In this document: positions 52,153-60,737 of the stretch, in pieces
Layout of the letters: each line of letters opens with the position of its first letter
Position numbering within the stretch: position 1 is the stretch's first letter
Assembly (NCBI RefSeq): GCF_001676725.1
Contig: NZ_CP016172.1
Span: 2,294,001-2,358,000, forward strand
DNA: 64,000 bases
Direction of reading: 5' to 3'
Origin: Bordetella flabilis
GTDB taxonomy: Bacteria > Pseudomonadota > Gammaproteobacteria > Burkholderiales > Burkholderiaceae_B
Notes under the pieces: model-generated
The model's input: the letters and a program-made list of their open reading frames with translations, nothing else
Told to the model about the DNA's origin: nothing
Databases searched by the model: none
Position numbers and translations under genes: made by a program

Positions 52153-52282
52153 CGATACCACCAGGAAGTCCTGGCCATGCCGGTTTGCTATCGGCATGGT
52201 TGCCCCGGCGAGAGGCGGGGATGCTGTGGCAGTCCTCTCGATGCAGTACCCCGGCCCCGCGTAAGCGGGGCCATTGCATTTG
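52153..52282. ncRNA. 130-bp structured repeat element, copy B
   Basis: Second copy of the element at 50495-50624, equal length. The second stem here is CCATGCCG/CGGCATGG where copy A has CCATGCG/CGCATGG, so both arms changed together. The final hairpin GGCCCCGC-GTAA-GCGGGGCC is at 52253-52272, again with a GNRA-type loop. RNA function is inferred. Confidence 0.45.
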
Positions 52283-52659
52283 TGTCTTGGCGTTTCCCTT
52301 TTCGCCATGCCGGGGACTTGCGGCGATTCCCATCGGTGGAGGCCGCGCACAGCTTCGCGCCGCACTTCAAAACAATATGCGTCTGCTTAAAAGGCGCTCG
52401 CACGGCCGGGTGATCTACTGTTCCTCCCGTAGATTGCCGCGTTCGCGGGGGCTTGAGCGAAATCTCCCCATGCAAGGCTGCCGGCCGTGAGCTGGGCCGG
52501 TGAAGGGAAATGGCTGGACTGATGCCGCTGTATCAATGGAAGCCGCATGGCTTCCTTGGCGGTCTGCGTTTGGCCATCGGGCGCTGTCTCGCGGTATGGA
52601 CCCCCGTTGCACTGGCAGGTCCAGAGGCTTACCAGTCAAAACCACGCCATGAGGTTTTT

Positions 52660-53568
52660 ATGCCGAATCCATCGACTGAAATCGACCAGCCGTCACAGAA
52701 AACGATGCACTTGATACCGGGAAATCCCATTGCGGCCGGATCCGCGCCGTGGGGAGTTCTTGTGGACGAAGACAACAATACTGCCTACGTCTGCAACAGC
52801 GACGGCTCGAATGTTCTTCCGATCAATACCAGGACACGTACGCCCGGAGACCCCATCCAGCTGGCCCATAGCCCCGAGCTGGCGGTGCTGAATAAAAGGA
52901 CGCATACGCTATATACCTTGAGTTTCGATGGTTACGTTATGCCCATCGACACACGTACGAATGAGGCCGGCACGCCGGTCAGCGTGGAAGGAGGCTCCCC
53001 GCGCGCCGCTACGCAAAATATCGTCCTGAATCAGAAGCAAGATCTGCTGTACGTGGCGGATTATTATGGAGGAAAAATATATATCATCGATCCAAAGAGC
53101 GGCCAGCAGACTCCCGACTCACCTATCGTGCTTTCGGTCAATCCTCAGGACATCGAGATCGACGAGGCCAATGACACGCTTTATGTGCTCTATGTTGTCA
53201 GCGATTCGTCGAACGCGGGATATGTCATCCCGATAAGTACGAATTCACCGGATCCCGAAGTCGATCCGATCGCAGTCGGTTACGCGCCTTCCGTCATGGT
53301 GCTGGATAAGGTCAACCGCTATTTGTATATCTCGAATAACGACAGGAAGATCACGACCCTGTTCACTCCTACCAATACCGTCGACATAGGCGCGATCGAC
53401 CACGGTGGGTTGAATATGGCGGCCATGGCGGTCGATGAGGGATTTCAGATCCTGTACGTAGCCGGTTCGGACGAATCGGCTCAACGGCGCGGAAGGGTGG
53501 TGATCTTCCGGGCGGATATTGGCAAGGTGGACGGATCGGTGTCGGTAGGAGATCTACCAAATGGATAG
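52660..53568 (+). pseudogene. YncE-like beta-propeller protein, N-terminal part before a frameshift
   Basis: Blade repeats are easy to see: APWGVLVDEDNNTAYVCNSD, SPELAVLNKRTHTLYTLSFDG, NIVLNQKQDLLYVADYYGG, PQDIEIDEANDTLYVLYV, APSVMVLDKVNRYLYISNN and MAAMAVDEGFQILYVAGSD. These are six WxxD-type blades of a seven-bladed propeller. The frame hits TAG at 53566 immediately after GDLPNG, exactly where the next blade should continue with IAVD. The missing text is in the next frame (see the following entry), so one base has been lost. Start 52660 is used because GAGG lies 5 nt before it; an upstream ATG at 52510 would add 50 residues including a hydrophobic stretch. Base composition is visibly more AT-rich than the neighbours. 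Confidence 0.7.
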
Positions 53569-53570
53569 CG

Positions 53571-53924
53571 GTGGATCAGAAAACACATACCGTCTATACA
53601 ACGAGCGGCATCGACGGCACCGTTCTCCCGCTTCAGCCAAGGCTCGATGAGGTACGCATTGATTTGCCGAAACCGAACGAGTCCGTGCCTGCGGGCAAGG
53701 TGCGTTTCACGGGAACGGGCCAGCCAGGCGCCATGGTGCGCCTGCAAGTCATCCCGGAGGACCGTCCGCGTCACCTCGTTTTCCCACCTACGGCGTGCGA
53801 CGAAACAGGACATTGGGTCCTGACGGGATCGCTGCTTTCGAGCGGCACGTATGCTGCGGTCGCGCGACAATTTGTAGGTAGCGTTGAAACGTCGAGGTGC
53901 ACCGTGCGTTTCAATGTTTCCTAG
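53571..53924 (+). pseudogene. Beta-propeller protein, C-terminal part (last blade and Ig-like domain)
   Basis: Begins VDQKTHTVYTTSGIDGTVLPLQP, the last propeller blade of the gene before it. In this frame the codons just upstream read ATA GCG GTG GAT (IAVD), joining smoothly to the GDLPN of the previous part if one base is restored. From about 53650 the sequence becomes an immunoglobulin-like beta domain (PNESVPAGKVRFTGTGQPGAMVRLQV...), of the kind found in bacterial surface proteins. It has no good start of its own, so is best read as the stranded 3' end. Confidence 0.65.
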
Positions 53925-53968
53925 AGATATCCTGGCCAGGTCCTGACATACCGTTGATGTCGTAATGC

Positions 53969-53988
53969 GGCCCCGCGCGAGCGGGGCC
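53969..53988. terminator. GNRA-capped GC hairpin after the propeller gene
   Basis: GGCCCCGC-GCGA-GCGGGGCC, the same 8-bp stem as in the two 130-bp elements with a third GNRA loop. The flanks GATGTCGTA before it and GTTGCATT after it are also similar. It lies 45 nt past the propeller stop and may end its transcript. Confidence 0.5.
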
Positions 53989-54110
53989 GTTGCATTGGAC
54001 GCCATGGTTCCGCCGGTGCCGCAACCGGCATACGCCGTGTTGTTTTCCTCTCTCCCGTCCGACGCCGTGGGCTCCCCGTCGATAGCATAGGCAGGCCTAG
54101 GGAGGACGGT

Positions 54111-56654
54111 ATGAGGGCTCGGCTGGCCATGGCGGCATTCATCGTGGGGGCGGCAGCAGTCCAGACCCTTGCAGATTTGCCTGCCGCTCCCGGCCGCGTG
54201 GTCCTGCTCGCGACAGCTGCGCTGTGGCTGCTCATTGTCCACTGGCGCCCGCCCGCCAGGGCGTTGGCCGGGGTCACGTGCTGTATTGGCGCCGCATGCG
54301 TTGGAGCCGGCTATGCCATTGAGCGGGGGCAGGCGCGGCTGGATGATGCCTTATCCGCGAGTCTTGAGAACCAGGTCTCGCGTATCACGCTGCGCGTGGC
54401 CTCGCTGGCGCAGTACGCCCCGGATGCTATCCGTTTCGATGCCGACGTCATGGACGCCGACCGGGCCGGCGTGCCGACCCGTATCCATGTTTCCTGGCCT
54501 ATACCGATGGAAAGAGGCGGGGGCATTCCCGCAGCCGTGATCCCCGGTCAACGATGGCGTATGGCCGTGGTGCTGAAGCGCCCGCACGCTTTGCAGAATC
54601 CCCACGCCGCGGATGGCGAGGCCCGCATGTTCCGCAACAACATCCGCGCCACGGGCGCCGTTCGAGGCAGACCGAAACTGCTCGATGACGAAGGCTGGCG
54701 TCCCGGCTTCATCGCGGTGCATCGCGTCCGCCATATGTTGCGCAAAGGCATGGAACGGGCGCTGGGCCAGGCGCGGTACGGCGCGGTGGTGATCGCGCTG
54801 GCGTTGGGCGACCAGGCGGCCGTGGCGCGTGACGACTGGCGCGTGTTCAATGCGACCGGGATCACCCACCTGGTGTCTATCAGCGGGCTGCATGTCACGC
54901 TCGTCGCCGGCTTCGCCGGCACCGTGGTGTCCTGGCTATGGCGCCGCCTTCGCTGGCGTGGGAGCGGTCTGGCCGAGCTGTGGCCGGCCCAATTGGCCGG
55001 GATTCTCGCCGCGCTGGGCGTAGCGTTTTGCTATTGCCTATTGGCGGGTTGGGGTATCCCCGCGCGCCGCACATTTTTCACGTTGGCCGTGGCCGGAACC
55101 GCGGCGTTGGCGCGCGTGCGGCTCTCGACATCGGGCACCTTGCTGCTCACCGCGACAGTGGTGATCGCATTCGATCCATGGGCCACGATGGCGCCGGGAT
55201 TCTGGCTGTCCTTCGGTGCGGTGGCCGCGGTACTGGCCTGGAGCCGTGCCGCACAGCTGCGCCCGCAGGCGGACGATGGCTTCTGGCGCGCAGCCTGGCG
55301 GCGCCTTTCTCATGCCGGACGCCTCCAATGTGTCGTAACGCTGAGTTTGACGCCGCTGCTGGCGTTCCTGACACAGCAGGTCTCGCTGGCCTCGCCGATC
55401 GCCAATGCGGTGGCCATTCCATTGGTCAGTTTCGTGGTGACGCCGTTGGCGTTGCTCTGCGCGGCCCTTTGCGCAATTCCCTATGCCCACGATTGGGCAG
55501 CGTTCGCTGGCGGGGTGGCACACGATGCATTCGGATGGGCGATGCGTTGGGCGGCGTGGTTGGCCGAGCGGAACTGGGCCGTGTGGGACGTGGCGGCGGC
55601 ACCGTCCGTGCTGTTGGCCTTGGCGTTCGGTGGCCTGGGGTGGGCCTTGCAGCCACCCGGCATGGCCTCGCGCCGCTGGGCGTGGCTGCTGCTTTTGCCC
55701 GCCCTGTGCTGGCGACCCGCGCGCCCGGACGAAGGCGCGTGGCGAATGACCGTCCTGGATGTGGGGCAGGGCGGGGGTGTCGTCGTCGAAACGGCGACCC
55801 GGACGCTGGTCTTCGATGCGGGGCCGATGCACCGGAACGGCAGCGATGGCGCGCAGCGAGTCGTATGGCCGTACCTGCGTGCCCGTGGCGTCCGCCGCAT
55901 CGACACCTTGGTCGTCTCGCACGGCGACCAGGACCATGCGGGTGGCCTGGACAGCCTGTTGCGCGCGATACCGGTGGACGTGGCATATGCCCCGTTCGAT
56001 GTGGAGTCCCGGCTGCGGCGCGATGCCAACATGCGTGGCCAGGAACGTCCTCCACCCAGCCCTGGCGTCTCGAGGCGCTGCGAGGCGGGCCAGTCCTGGG
56101 ACGTGGACGGCGTGGGTTTCCGCTTCCTGCATCCACCAGCGGTTGCCCCGACCTGGCAGGACGACGGCGGTGCAAAAACCGGATCCACGCTTGGCGCTCC
56201 GGCGCCACGGCGGCAGGCCGCGCGCCACAGCGGGGTGACTCGCGGCGGCAAAGGTCAGTCGAATGCTGGCGGTTGCGTCCTGCTGGTGATGGGGCGCTAT
56301 CACGCCGCATTGTTGCCGGGAGACGTCGGCATTGCCGAGGAGCGTACCTTCGCAGGGGCCTTGCCATCGCCCGTCGATGTCGTGATCGCGCCGCATCACG
56401 GATCCGCCACGTCATCCAGCGAGGTCCTGGTGCGGGCGGCCGCGGCTCGGCATGTCGTTGCCCAGGTGGGGTACGCCAATCGCTTCAAACATCCCGCCTC
56501 TTCTGTGCAACGGCGCTGGCGTCGCGCGGGCACGACGTTCTGGCGCACTGACCAACATGGGGCCGTCATCGCGCAATCGGCGGCAGCCGGACTGGCCGTG
56601 GGGGTGCAGCGCGAGCGTGCACGCCGCTATTGGCATGCTCCGCCTGCCCCCTAG
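54111..56654 (+). CDS. comEC: DNA uptake channel ComEC/Rec2
   Basis: Inner-membrane protein that passes single-stranded DNA into the cytoplasm in natural transformation. 847 residues. N-terminal helices and an OB-like periplasmic domain come first, then the competence domain with VSISGLHVTLVAGFAG and LAGWGIPARRTFFT. The C-terminal metallo-beta-lactamase domain starts with VLDVGQGGGVVVET and carries the metal motif SHGDQDHAGG. Between the last two blocks of that domain, about 30 residues (DDGGAKTGSTLGAPAPRRQAARHSG region in outline) look like a low-complexity insertion. No other competence genes are nearby. GGGAGG lies before the ATG. Confidence 0.92.
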   Translation: MRARLAMAAFIVGAAAVQTLADLPAAPGRVVLLATAALWLLIVHWRPPARALAGVTCCIGAACVGAGYAIERGQARLDDALSASLENQVSRITLRVASLAQYAPDAIRFDADVMDADRAGVPTRIHVSWPIPMERGGGIPAAVIPGQRWRMAVVLKRPHALQNPHAADGEARMFRNNIRATGAVRGRPKLLDDEGWRPGFIAVHRVRHMLRKGMERALGQARYGAVVIALALGDQAAVARDDWRVFNATGITHLVSISGLHVTLVAGFAGTVVSWLWRRLRWRGSGLAELWPAQLAGILAALGVAFCYCLLAGWGIPARRTFFTLAVAGTAALARVRLSTSGTLLLTATVVIAFDPWATMAPGFWLSFGAVAAVLAWSRAAQLRPQADDGFWRAAWRRLSHAGRLQCVVTLSLTPLLAFLTQQVSLASPIANAVAIPLVSFVVTPLALLCAALCAIPYAHDWAAFAGGVAHDAFGWAMRWAAWLAERNWAVWDVAAAPSVLLALAFGGLGWALQPPGMASRRWAWLLLLPALCWRPARPDEGAWRMTVLDVGQGGGVVVETATRTLVFDAGPMHRNGSDGAQRVVWPYLRARGVRRIDTLVVSHGDQDHAGGLDSLLRAIPVDVAYAPFDVESRLRRDANMRGQERPPPSPGVSRRCEAGQSWDVDGVGFRFLHPPAVAPTWQDDGGAKTGSTLGAPAPRRQAARHSGVTRGGKGQSNAGGCVLLVMGRYHAALLPGDVGIAEERTFAGALPSPVDVVIAPHHGSATSSSEVLVRAAAARHVVAQVGYANRFKHPASSVQRRWRRAGTTFWRTDQHGAVIAQSAAAGLAVGVQRERARRYWHAPPAP

Positions 56655-56851
56655 CGAGACGCGTCGCCGTGGCGCGCAAGCGCTGTCGGGGAAGCACCGT
56701 AAAGGCCCGGAAGGGGGCCGCGCGATGCAACCCCCTGCCTGGCTCCTGGACCGGCACCTCGGGGACTCACACTGTGATGATGTTGATTCCGATTGAAATT
56801 TGCGGTTGGTGGGTGGATTACTGGCGCTGTTGGAACAATGAATTCCGCTAC

Positions 56852-56886
56852 CTAGGGTTTATCCCTAGTTAGTTGCGGCGCACAAT
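56852..56886 (+). promoter_or_regulatory. Dyad-type promoter, paralogue 5
   Basis: The complete palindrome CTAGGGTTTATCCCTAG (56852-56868) is followed by CACAAT at 56881-56886, 17 bp after TTTATC. There are 114 bp to the ATG. A GGAA-N7-TTCC dyad lies upstream. The 328-bp gap before paralogue 5 holds this and no gene. Confidence 0.65.
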
Positions 56887-56982
56887 GCAACGCATCGGGG
56901 GAAGAAAGCCGCGGCTCCAATCGATTCCACAGGCTCCGCGGTAAGGACCCGTTCAACGTAATCAAGATCTAGGAGTATTGCC

Positions 56983-57321
56983 ATGAAGACCGCATCCATT
57001 GCCACCGCATTGATCCTTTCTTTCGCCGCCATCGGCGCCGCACAAGCCGGCACGCCGCGTGGCGATTCCGACAACGTGCCTTTCCAGGGCGTGTACGGCC
57101 AGGCAGACACCGGCCTGAGCCGCGCGCAAGTCGTCGCCGAACTGCAACAGGCTCGTGCGGCCGGCGTGACGGGCAATCAGGATGTCGACAACCAGCCTTT
57201 TGTCGCCCAGGCCGATAGCGGCGTCAGCCGCGCACAGGTGGAAGCCGGCATCGACCATTCCGGCACAGGCCATGACGTCGCCTTCGGTGATCCTGACAAT
57301 CAGCCGTTCCAGGGCGTCTGA
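56983..57321 (+). CDS. Secreted 112-residue repeat protein, paralogue 5
   Basis: Dispersed member of the family, about 5 kb from the others and beyond comEC. Exactly 112 residues: signal MKTASIATALILSFAAIG..AQA, RGDSDN at 26-31, repeats QADTGLSRAQVVAEL and QADSGVSRAQVEAGI, end DNQPFQGV. It is the most diverged copy, yet it keeps every architectural feature including promoter spacing, which suggests selection on the whole unit. The second half is closer to paralogues 2 and 4. TAGGAG lies 8 nt before the ATG. Confidence 0.85.
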   Translation: MKTASIATALILSFAAIGAAQAGTPRGDSDNVPFQGVYGQADTGLSRAQVVAELQQARAAGVTGNQDVDNQPFVAQADSGVSRAQVEAGIDHSGTGHDVAFGDPDNQPFQGV

Positions 57322-57584
57322 CCGATAAGGCGCGCGCAGGACCGCCACGTGGCGCGCGACGGTAGCGGCCCTTTAGGGAAACTACCGCCAACGGCCGCCA
57401 TGAGCGGCCGCCGATGCATGAGCTGCCCGAAGCAGGGCGTAGATAGGGCTATCACAGACTGGACGTCATTTCAAAATGGGCGGCGGTAACCTAAACGCTC
57501 GCGCCGTCGTTCCAGACTAGTGTTCGCTTATGGGATACCGGTTATCCGTTCCGGTGTTGCACCTCACCCATCTGGAGACGATGC

Positions 57585-58034
57585 ATGAGCGAGCACAACA
57601 CTCAAGGCGCCAGCCAGAACTTGCAGCCCGTTGTCTACCCCGCGCCCGTACTGGGAGCCAGCACGATCAGCGTACGGGCAGACGAGAATGGGATATATAT
57701 CGACTTGCTGCTAAGGGATCCATCGGCATCCCACACCGCGCATGCCCAGGTGGGCGACTCTTTCATGTGTGGGGTTGCCAACAGCGTGGACGCAACGCTC
57801 AAGGACGTGGTGCCTCTGCAGTTGCAAGACTTCGCGGGAACCGTGACCCAGTCGATGATAGACCAGGGGCACTATGCGACTAAAACGGCGCCTGGCACAT
57901 TCGCCGACGCAGTTGTGGGCTACGGCATCAAGCCTTTGGGCGAGATATACCTTGTGACCATGACGCATCGCAAGGATTCAAACTACTATTTTTCGGCGAT
58001 GCTAGAAGTGGCTATTGATATGACTCGGCAATAG
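57585..58034 (+). CDS. Hypothetical protein of unknown family
   Basis: 149 residues, not recognised. There is no signal peptide or membrane helix; one Cys (SFMCGVAN). The sequence has alternating polar and hydrophobic beta-like segments (STISVRADENGIYIDLLL, EIYLVTMTHRKDSNYYFSAMLEVAID). GGAG lies 8 nt before the ATG. It stands alone between paralogue 5 and the hydrolase gene, is less GC-rich than the neighbouring core genes, and could have been acquired. The 263 bp before it contain no gene that I can support. Confidence 0.65.
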   Translation: MSEHNTQGASQNLQPVVYPAPVLGASTISVRADENGIYIDLLLRDPSASHTAHAQVGDSFMCGVANSVDATLKDVVPLQLQDFAGTVTQSMIDQGHYATKTAPGTFADAVVGYGIKPLGEIYLVTMTHRKDSNYYFSAMLEVAIDMTRQ

Positions 58035-58191
58035 ATGGCCACCCCGAGCTCAGGCTATGGGGCCGGCGGTTCGTCATGACCGCATGGCGTCGCGACTCCT
58101 GAGCGCCGCGGGAAAAGGGAGATTGCCATGGACCTGCTATAAGATAGGCCGCGCCGGCCCGTCCCGTATCAGGTGCATTGTTGGAGTCCCC

Positions 58192-59121
58192 ATGCCGAAC
58201 CCGCGTCTCGACTACGTTACCTGCGCGAGCCCCGCAGGCCTGCACCGTATGGCGTACTGGGAGTGGGGCGATCCCGATAACGACCGCGTCCTGCTCTGCG
58301 TGCATGGCCTGACCCGCACCGGGCGGGACTTCGACACCCTGGCCCAGCGCTTGGCGGGCGAATACCGCGTCGTGTGCCCGGACGTGGTGGGGCGCGGCGC
58401 TTCGGACTGGTTGCTAAACCCCGCGTTTTATACCGTTCCGCAATATGTCGGCGATATGGTGTCCCTGATCGCCCGGCTGCGGCCGCGCACGCTGCACTGG
58501 GTGGGCTCGTCGATGGGCGGCCTGATCGGCATCGTCCTGGCCGGTTCCGCGGTGTTGTCCACGCGTATGCGCGCTGTACAGAGCCGCGGCGCCGCCCGAC
58601 TGCCCGATACGGCCTTGCGTGTCGACAAGCTGGTGCTGAACGATGTCGGGCCGCGCTTGCAGTCCGCCGCGCTGGCTCGTATCGGGCAATACGTGGGCCA
58701 GGAGCTGGAGTTCAGCAGCTTCGAGGACGCGGTGATGTATTTGCGCCAGGTGTCCGCCGACTTCGGCGTCCATACGGATGAGCAGTGGCGCGATCTTGCG
58801 CGGCACGTTTTCAGGCAGCGGGGCGAGCGCTGGGTCAAGCACTACGACCTGGGCTTGGCTGCGCCCTTTGCGGTGCAGGATGATGGGACGCTGGCGGCTG
58901 GAGAGCAGCTTCTATGGCAGTCGTACGAGGCGATCGATTGTCCCATCCTGCTGATGCGAGGCGCCCGCTCGGATCTGCTGAGCAGCGCCTCGGCCCAGGA
59001 GATGACTCGCCGGAATCCGCGGGCGCGCCTGGTAGAAGTGCCGGACGTCGGCCATGCGCCTACGCTTATGAGCGAGGCGCAAGTCGAGCCCGTGGCCGGG
59101 TTCCTGCTGGGTGCGGGGTGA
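58192..59121 (+). CDS. Alpha/beta-fold hydrolase
   Basis: 309-residue soluble hydrolase with the oxyanion segment VHGLTRTGRDFD, the nucleophile elbow GSSMGG (Ser) near residue 111, an acid in LLMRGARSDLLS, and the catalytic His in DVGHAP. The substrate is unknown. The start MPNPRLDYVTCAS is preferred over a longer open frame. The PHP-domain gene follows after 60 bp. Confidence 0.85.
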   Translation: MPNPRLDYVTCASPAGLHRMAYWEWGDPDNDRVLLCVHGLTRTGRDFDTLAQRLAGEYRVVCPDVVGRGASDWLLNPAFYTVPQYVGDMVSLIARLRPRTLHWVGSSMGGLIGIVLAGSAVLSTRMRAVQSRGAARLPDTALRVDKLVLNDVGPRLQSAALARIGQYVGQELEFSSFEDAVMYLRQVSADFGVHTDEQWRDLARHVFRQRGERWVKHYDLGLAAPFAVQDDGTLAAGEQLLWQSYEAIDCPILLMRGARSDLLSSASAQEMTRRNPRARLVEVPDVGHAPTLMSEAQVEPVAGFLLGAG

Positions 59122-59145
59122 CGACGAGGTGGCGGTGCCGGCGTG

Positions 59146-59172
59146 TCGGCCTACTCGGCCTACTCGGCCTAC
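59146..59172. repeat. Three tandem 9-bp repeats before the PHP-domain gene
   Basis: TCGGCCTAC occurs three times in direct succession, ending 9 nt before the ATG at 59182. It is followed by a -10-like TACAAT (59170-59175). Confidence 0.8.
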
Positions 59173-59181
59173 AATAGGCCC

Positions 59182-60030
59182 ATGCCCATTCCCCGATATT
59201 CCAACGTCGATTTGCATTGCCATTCCACCGTTTCCGACGGCGTGTTGTCGCCCGCCGATGTGGCGGCGCGCGCGCGCGCGAACGGCGTGGACGTCTGGGC
59301 GCTTACCGACCACGATGAAGTAAGCGGGTTGGCCGAGGCGGCCGCCGCAGCCGCGGATGTCGGGCTGCGCTTCGTGACCGGTGTTGAGATCTCCGTTACC
59401 TGGGCCGCCCAGACCGTGCATATCGTGGGGCTGGGCTTCGATGCGGAGCATGCCGTGTTGCGCGAAGGGTTGCGCCGTACGCGTGCCGGGCGGGCGGATC
59501 GTGCTCGCCGGATAGGAGAGCGTCTGGCCGACATGGGTATGCCCGGCGCCTTCGAGGGCGCCTTGCCTTTCGCCGGAAACCCGGAGCTCATCAGCCGCAC
59601 CCATTTCGCTCGCTATCTGGTGGAAGCGGGCTTCTGCCCGGATGTGCAGACCGTCTTTACCAAATACCTGGGTGACGACCGGCCCGGGCAGGTGGCGATC
59701 CAGTGGGCCACCTTGGCCGAGGCGGTCGGCTGGATACACGAGGCGGGCGGGCGCGCCGTCATCGCCCATCCCGGGCGATACAAATACACGCGCATACAGT
59801 TTTCCGCCTTGTTCGACGAGTTCAAGGCGCTGGGCGGGGAAGGGATCGAAGTCACGACCGGCAGCCATACGTCGGAGGAGTGCCGGCGTTATGCCGACGT
59901 CGCGCGCGAGCACGGCTTTCTCGCTTCGCGCGGTTCGGACTTCCACAGCCCCAGCGAAAGCCGTGTCGATCTGGGGCGGCTGCCTCCCTTGCCGGCCGAT
60001 CTGCGGCCCGTCTGGCACGACTGGTTCTGA
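59182..60030 (+). CDS. PHP-domain phosphoesterase (RNase AM / TrpH type)
   Basis: PHP metal-dependent phosphoesterase of 282 residues. E. coli YciV, a family member, trims 5' ends of rRNAs and acts on short oligonucleotides and 3',5'-bisphosphates. Metal motifs are VDLHCHSTVSDG, LTDHDEVSGL, GVEISVTW, AVIAHPGRY and SRGSDFHSP. The start at 59182 follows the family; an upstream GTG at 59143 would add 13 residues encoded by 9-bp tandem repeats (SAYSAYSAY). A TACAAT -10-like box only 6 nt before the ATG allows a leaderless message. Confidence 0.87.
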   Translation: MPIPRYSNVDLHCHSTVSDGVLSPADVAARARANGVDVWALTDHDEVSGLAEAAAAAADVGLRFVTGVEISVTWAAQTVHIVGLGFDAEHAVLREGLRRTRAGRADRARRIGERLADMGMPGAFEGALPFAGNPELISRTHFARYLVEAGFCPDVQTVFTKYLGDDRPGQVAIQWATLAEAVGWIHEAGGRAVIAHPGRYKYTRIQFSALFDEFKALGGEGIEVTTGSHTSEECRRYADVAREHGFLASRGSDFHSPSESRVDLGRLPPLPADLRPVWHDWF

Positions 60031-60091
60031 CCGGGGCGCCGCCTGCACGTGCTGCGGCGGCACTTCCCGCGGTTCCCATCCGAGTCACGTT

Positions 60092-60640
60092 ATGAACAAA
60101 GCCTTTGTGAAAGAGTCCGAACAGGACGAAGACGACGATATTCCCCATGCGCAGGCCTTGCCGCCCGGTACCCGCAACTACATCACGCCGGAAGGCTACG
60201 GGCGGCTGCGCGACGAGCTGACGCAACTGATGAACGTCGAGCGCCCCGCCGTCGTGCAGGTCGTTTCGTGGGCGGCGTCCAACGGCGACCGATCCGAGAA
60301 CGGCGATTACCTCTACGGCAAGAAGCGCTTGCGCGAGATCGACCGCCGCATGCGCTTTCTGACGCGCAGGCTCGACATCGCCGAGGTGGTCGATCCCGCC
60401 GCACAGCCCAATCGCGACCAGGTGTTCTTCGGGGCCACCGTGCTTTACCTGGACAGCGCCGGCGAAGAACATCAGGTGACCATCGTCGGCGTGGACGAAG
60501 CCGAGCCACTGGCCGGCAAGATCAGCTGGATTTCCCCCGTGGCGCGGGCGCTGATCAAGTCACGCGAAGGCGATACGGTGACCTTGCGCACCCCTGGGGG
60601 CGTTGAGACCCTGGAGATACTCGAGGTCCGCTATCCCTGA
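60092..60640 (+). CDS. greB: Transcription elongation factor GreB
   Basis: Rescues backtracked RNA polymerase by stimulating transcript cleavage. The N-terminal coiled coil runs from about residue 25 to 100 with the tip acidic residues in NGDRSENGDYLYGKKRLREIDRRMRFL. The C-terminal FKBP-like domain includes VFFGATVLYLD and GKISWISPVARALI. 182 residues, with about 25 extra acidic N-terminal residues (SEQDEDDD) compared with E. coli. GreB rather than GreA because of the YGKKRLREIDRR motif. Confidence 0.93.
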   Translation: MNKAFVKESEQDEDDDIPHAQALPPGTRNYITPEGYGRLRDELTQLMNVERPAVVQVVSWAASNGDRSENGDYLYGKKRLREIDRRMRFLTRRLDIAEVVDPAAQPNRDQVFFGATVLYLDSAGEEHQVTIVGVDEAEPLAGKISWISPVARALIKSREGDTVTLRTPGGVETLEILEVRYP

Positions 60641-60737
60641 GCGGCGGGCCACGCCGGGCCGCTCGATCCGTCCTCGCAGTCAAGTGCGCCGTAGCAGGTA
60701 AAATTCCGTTTTTGCCCTCCTCCCTACGGCGCCCATC

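Noticed and set aside
52510..52659. Upstream ATG for the propeller protein, giving a hydrophobic N-terminal extension
   Set aside because: Its Shine-Dalgarno is only 2 nt from the ATG, while 52660 has a well-spaced GAGG. It is kept as an alternative, since the extension could be a signal sequence.
53561..53571. Programmed frameshift in the propeller gene
   Set aside because: No slippery heptamer, internal Shine-Dalgarno or downstream stem is visible at AAT GGA TAG; simple base loss is the better explanation.
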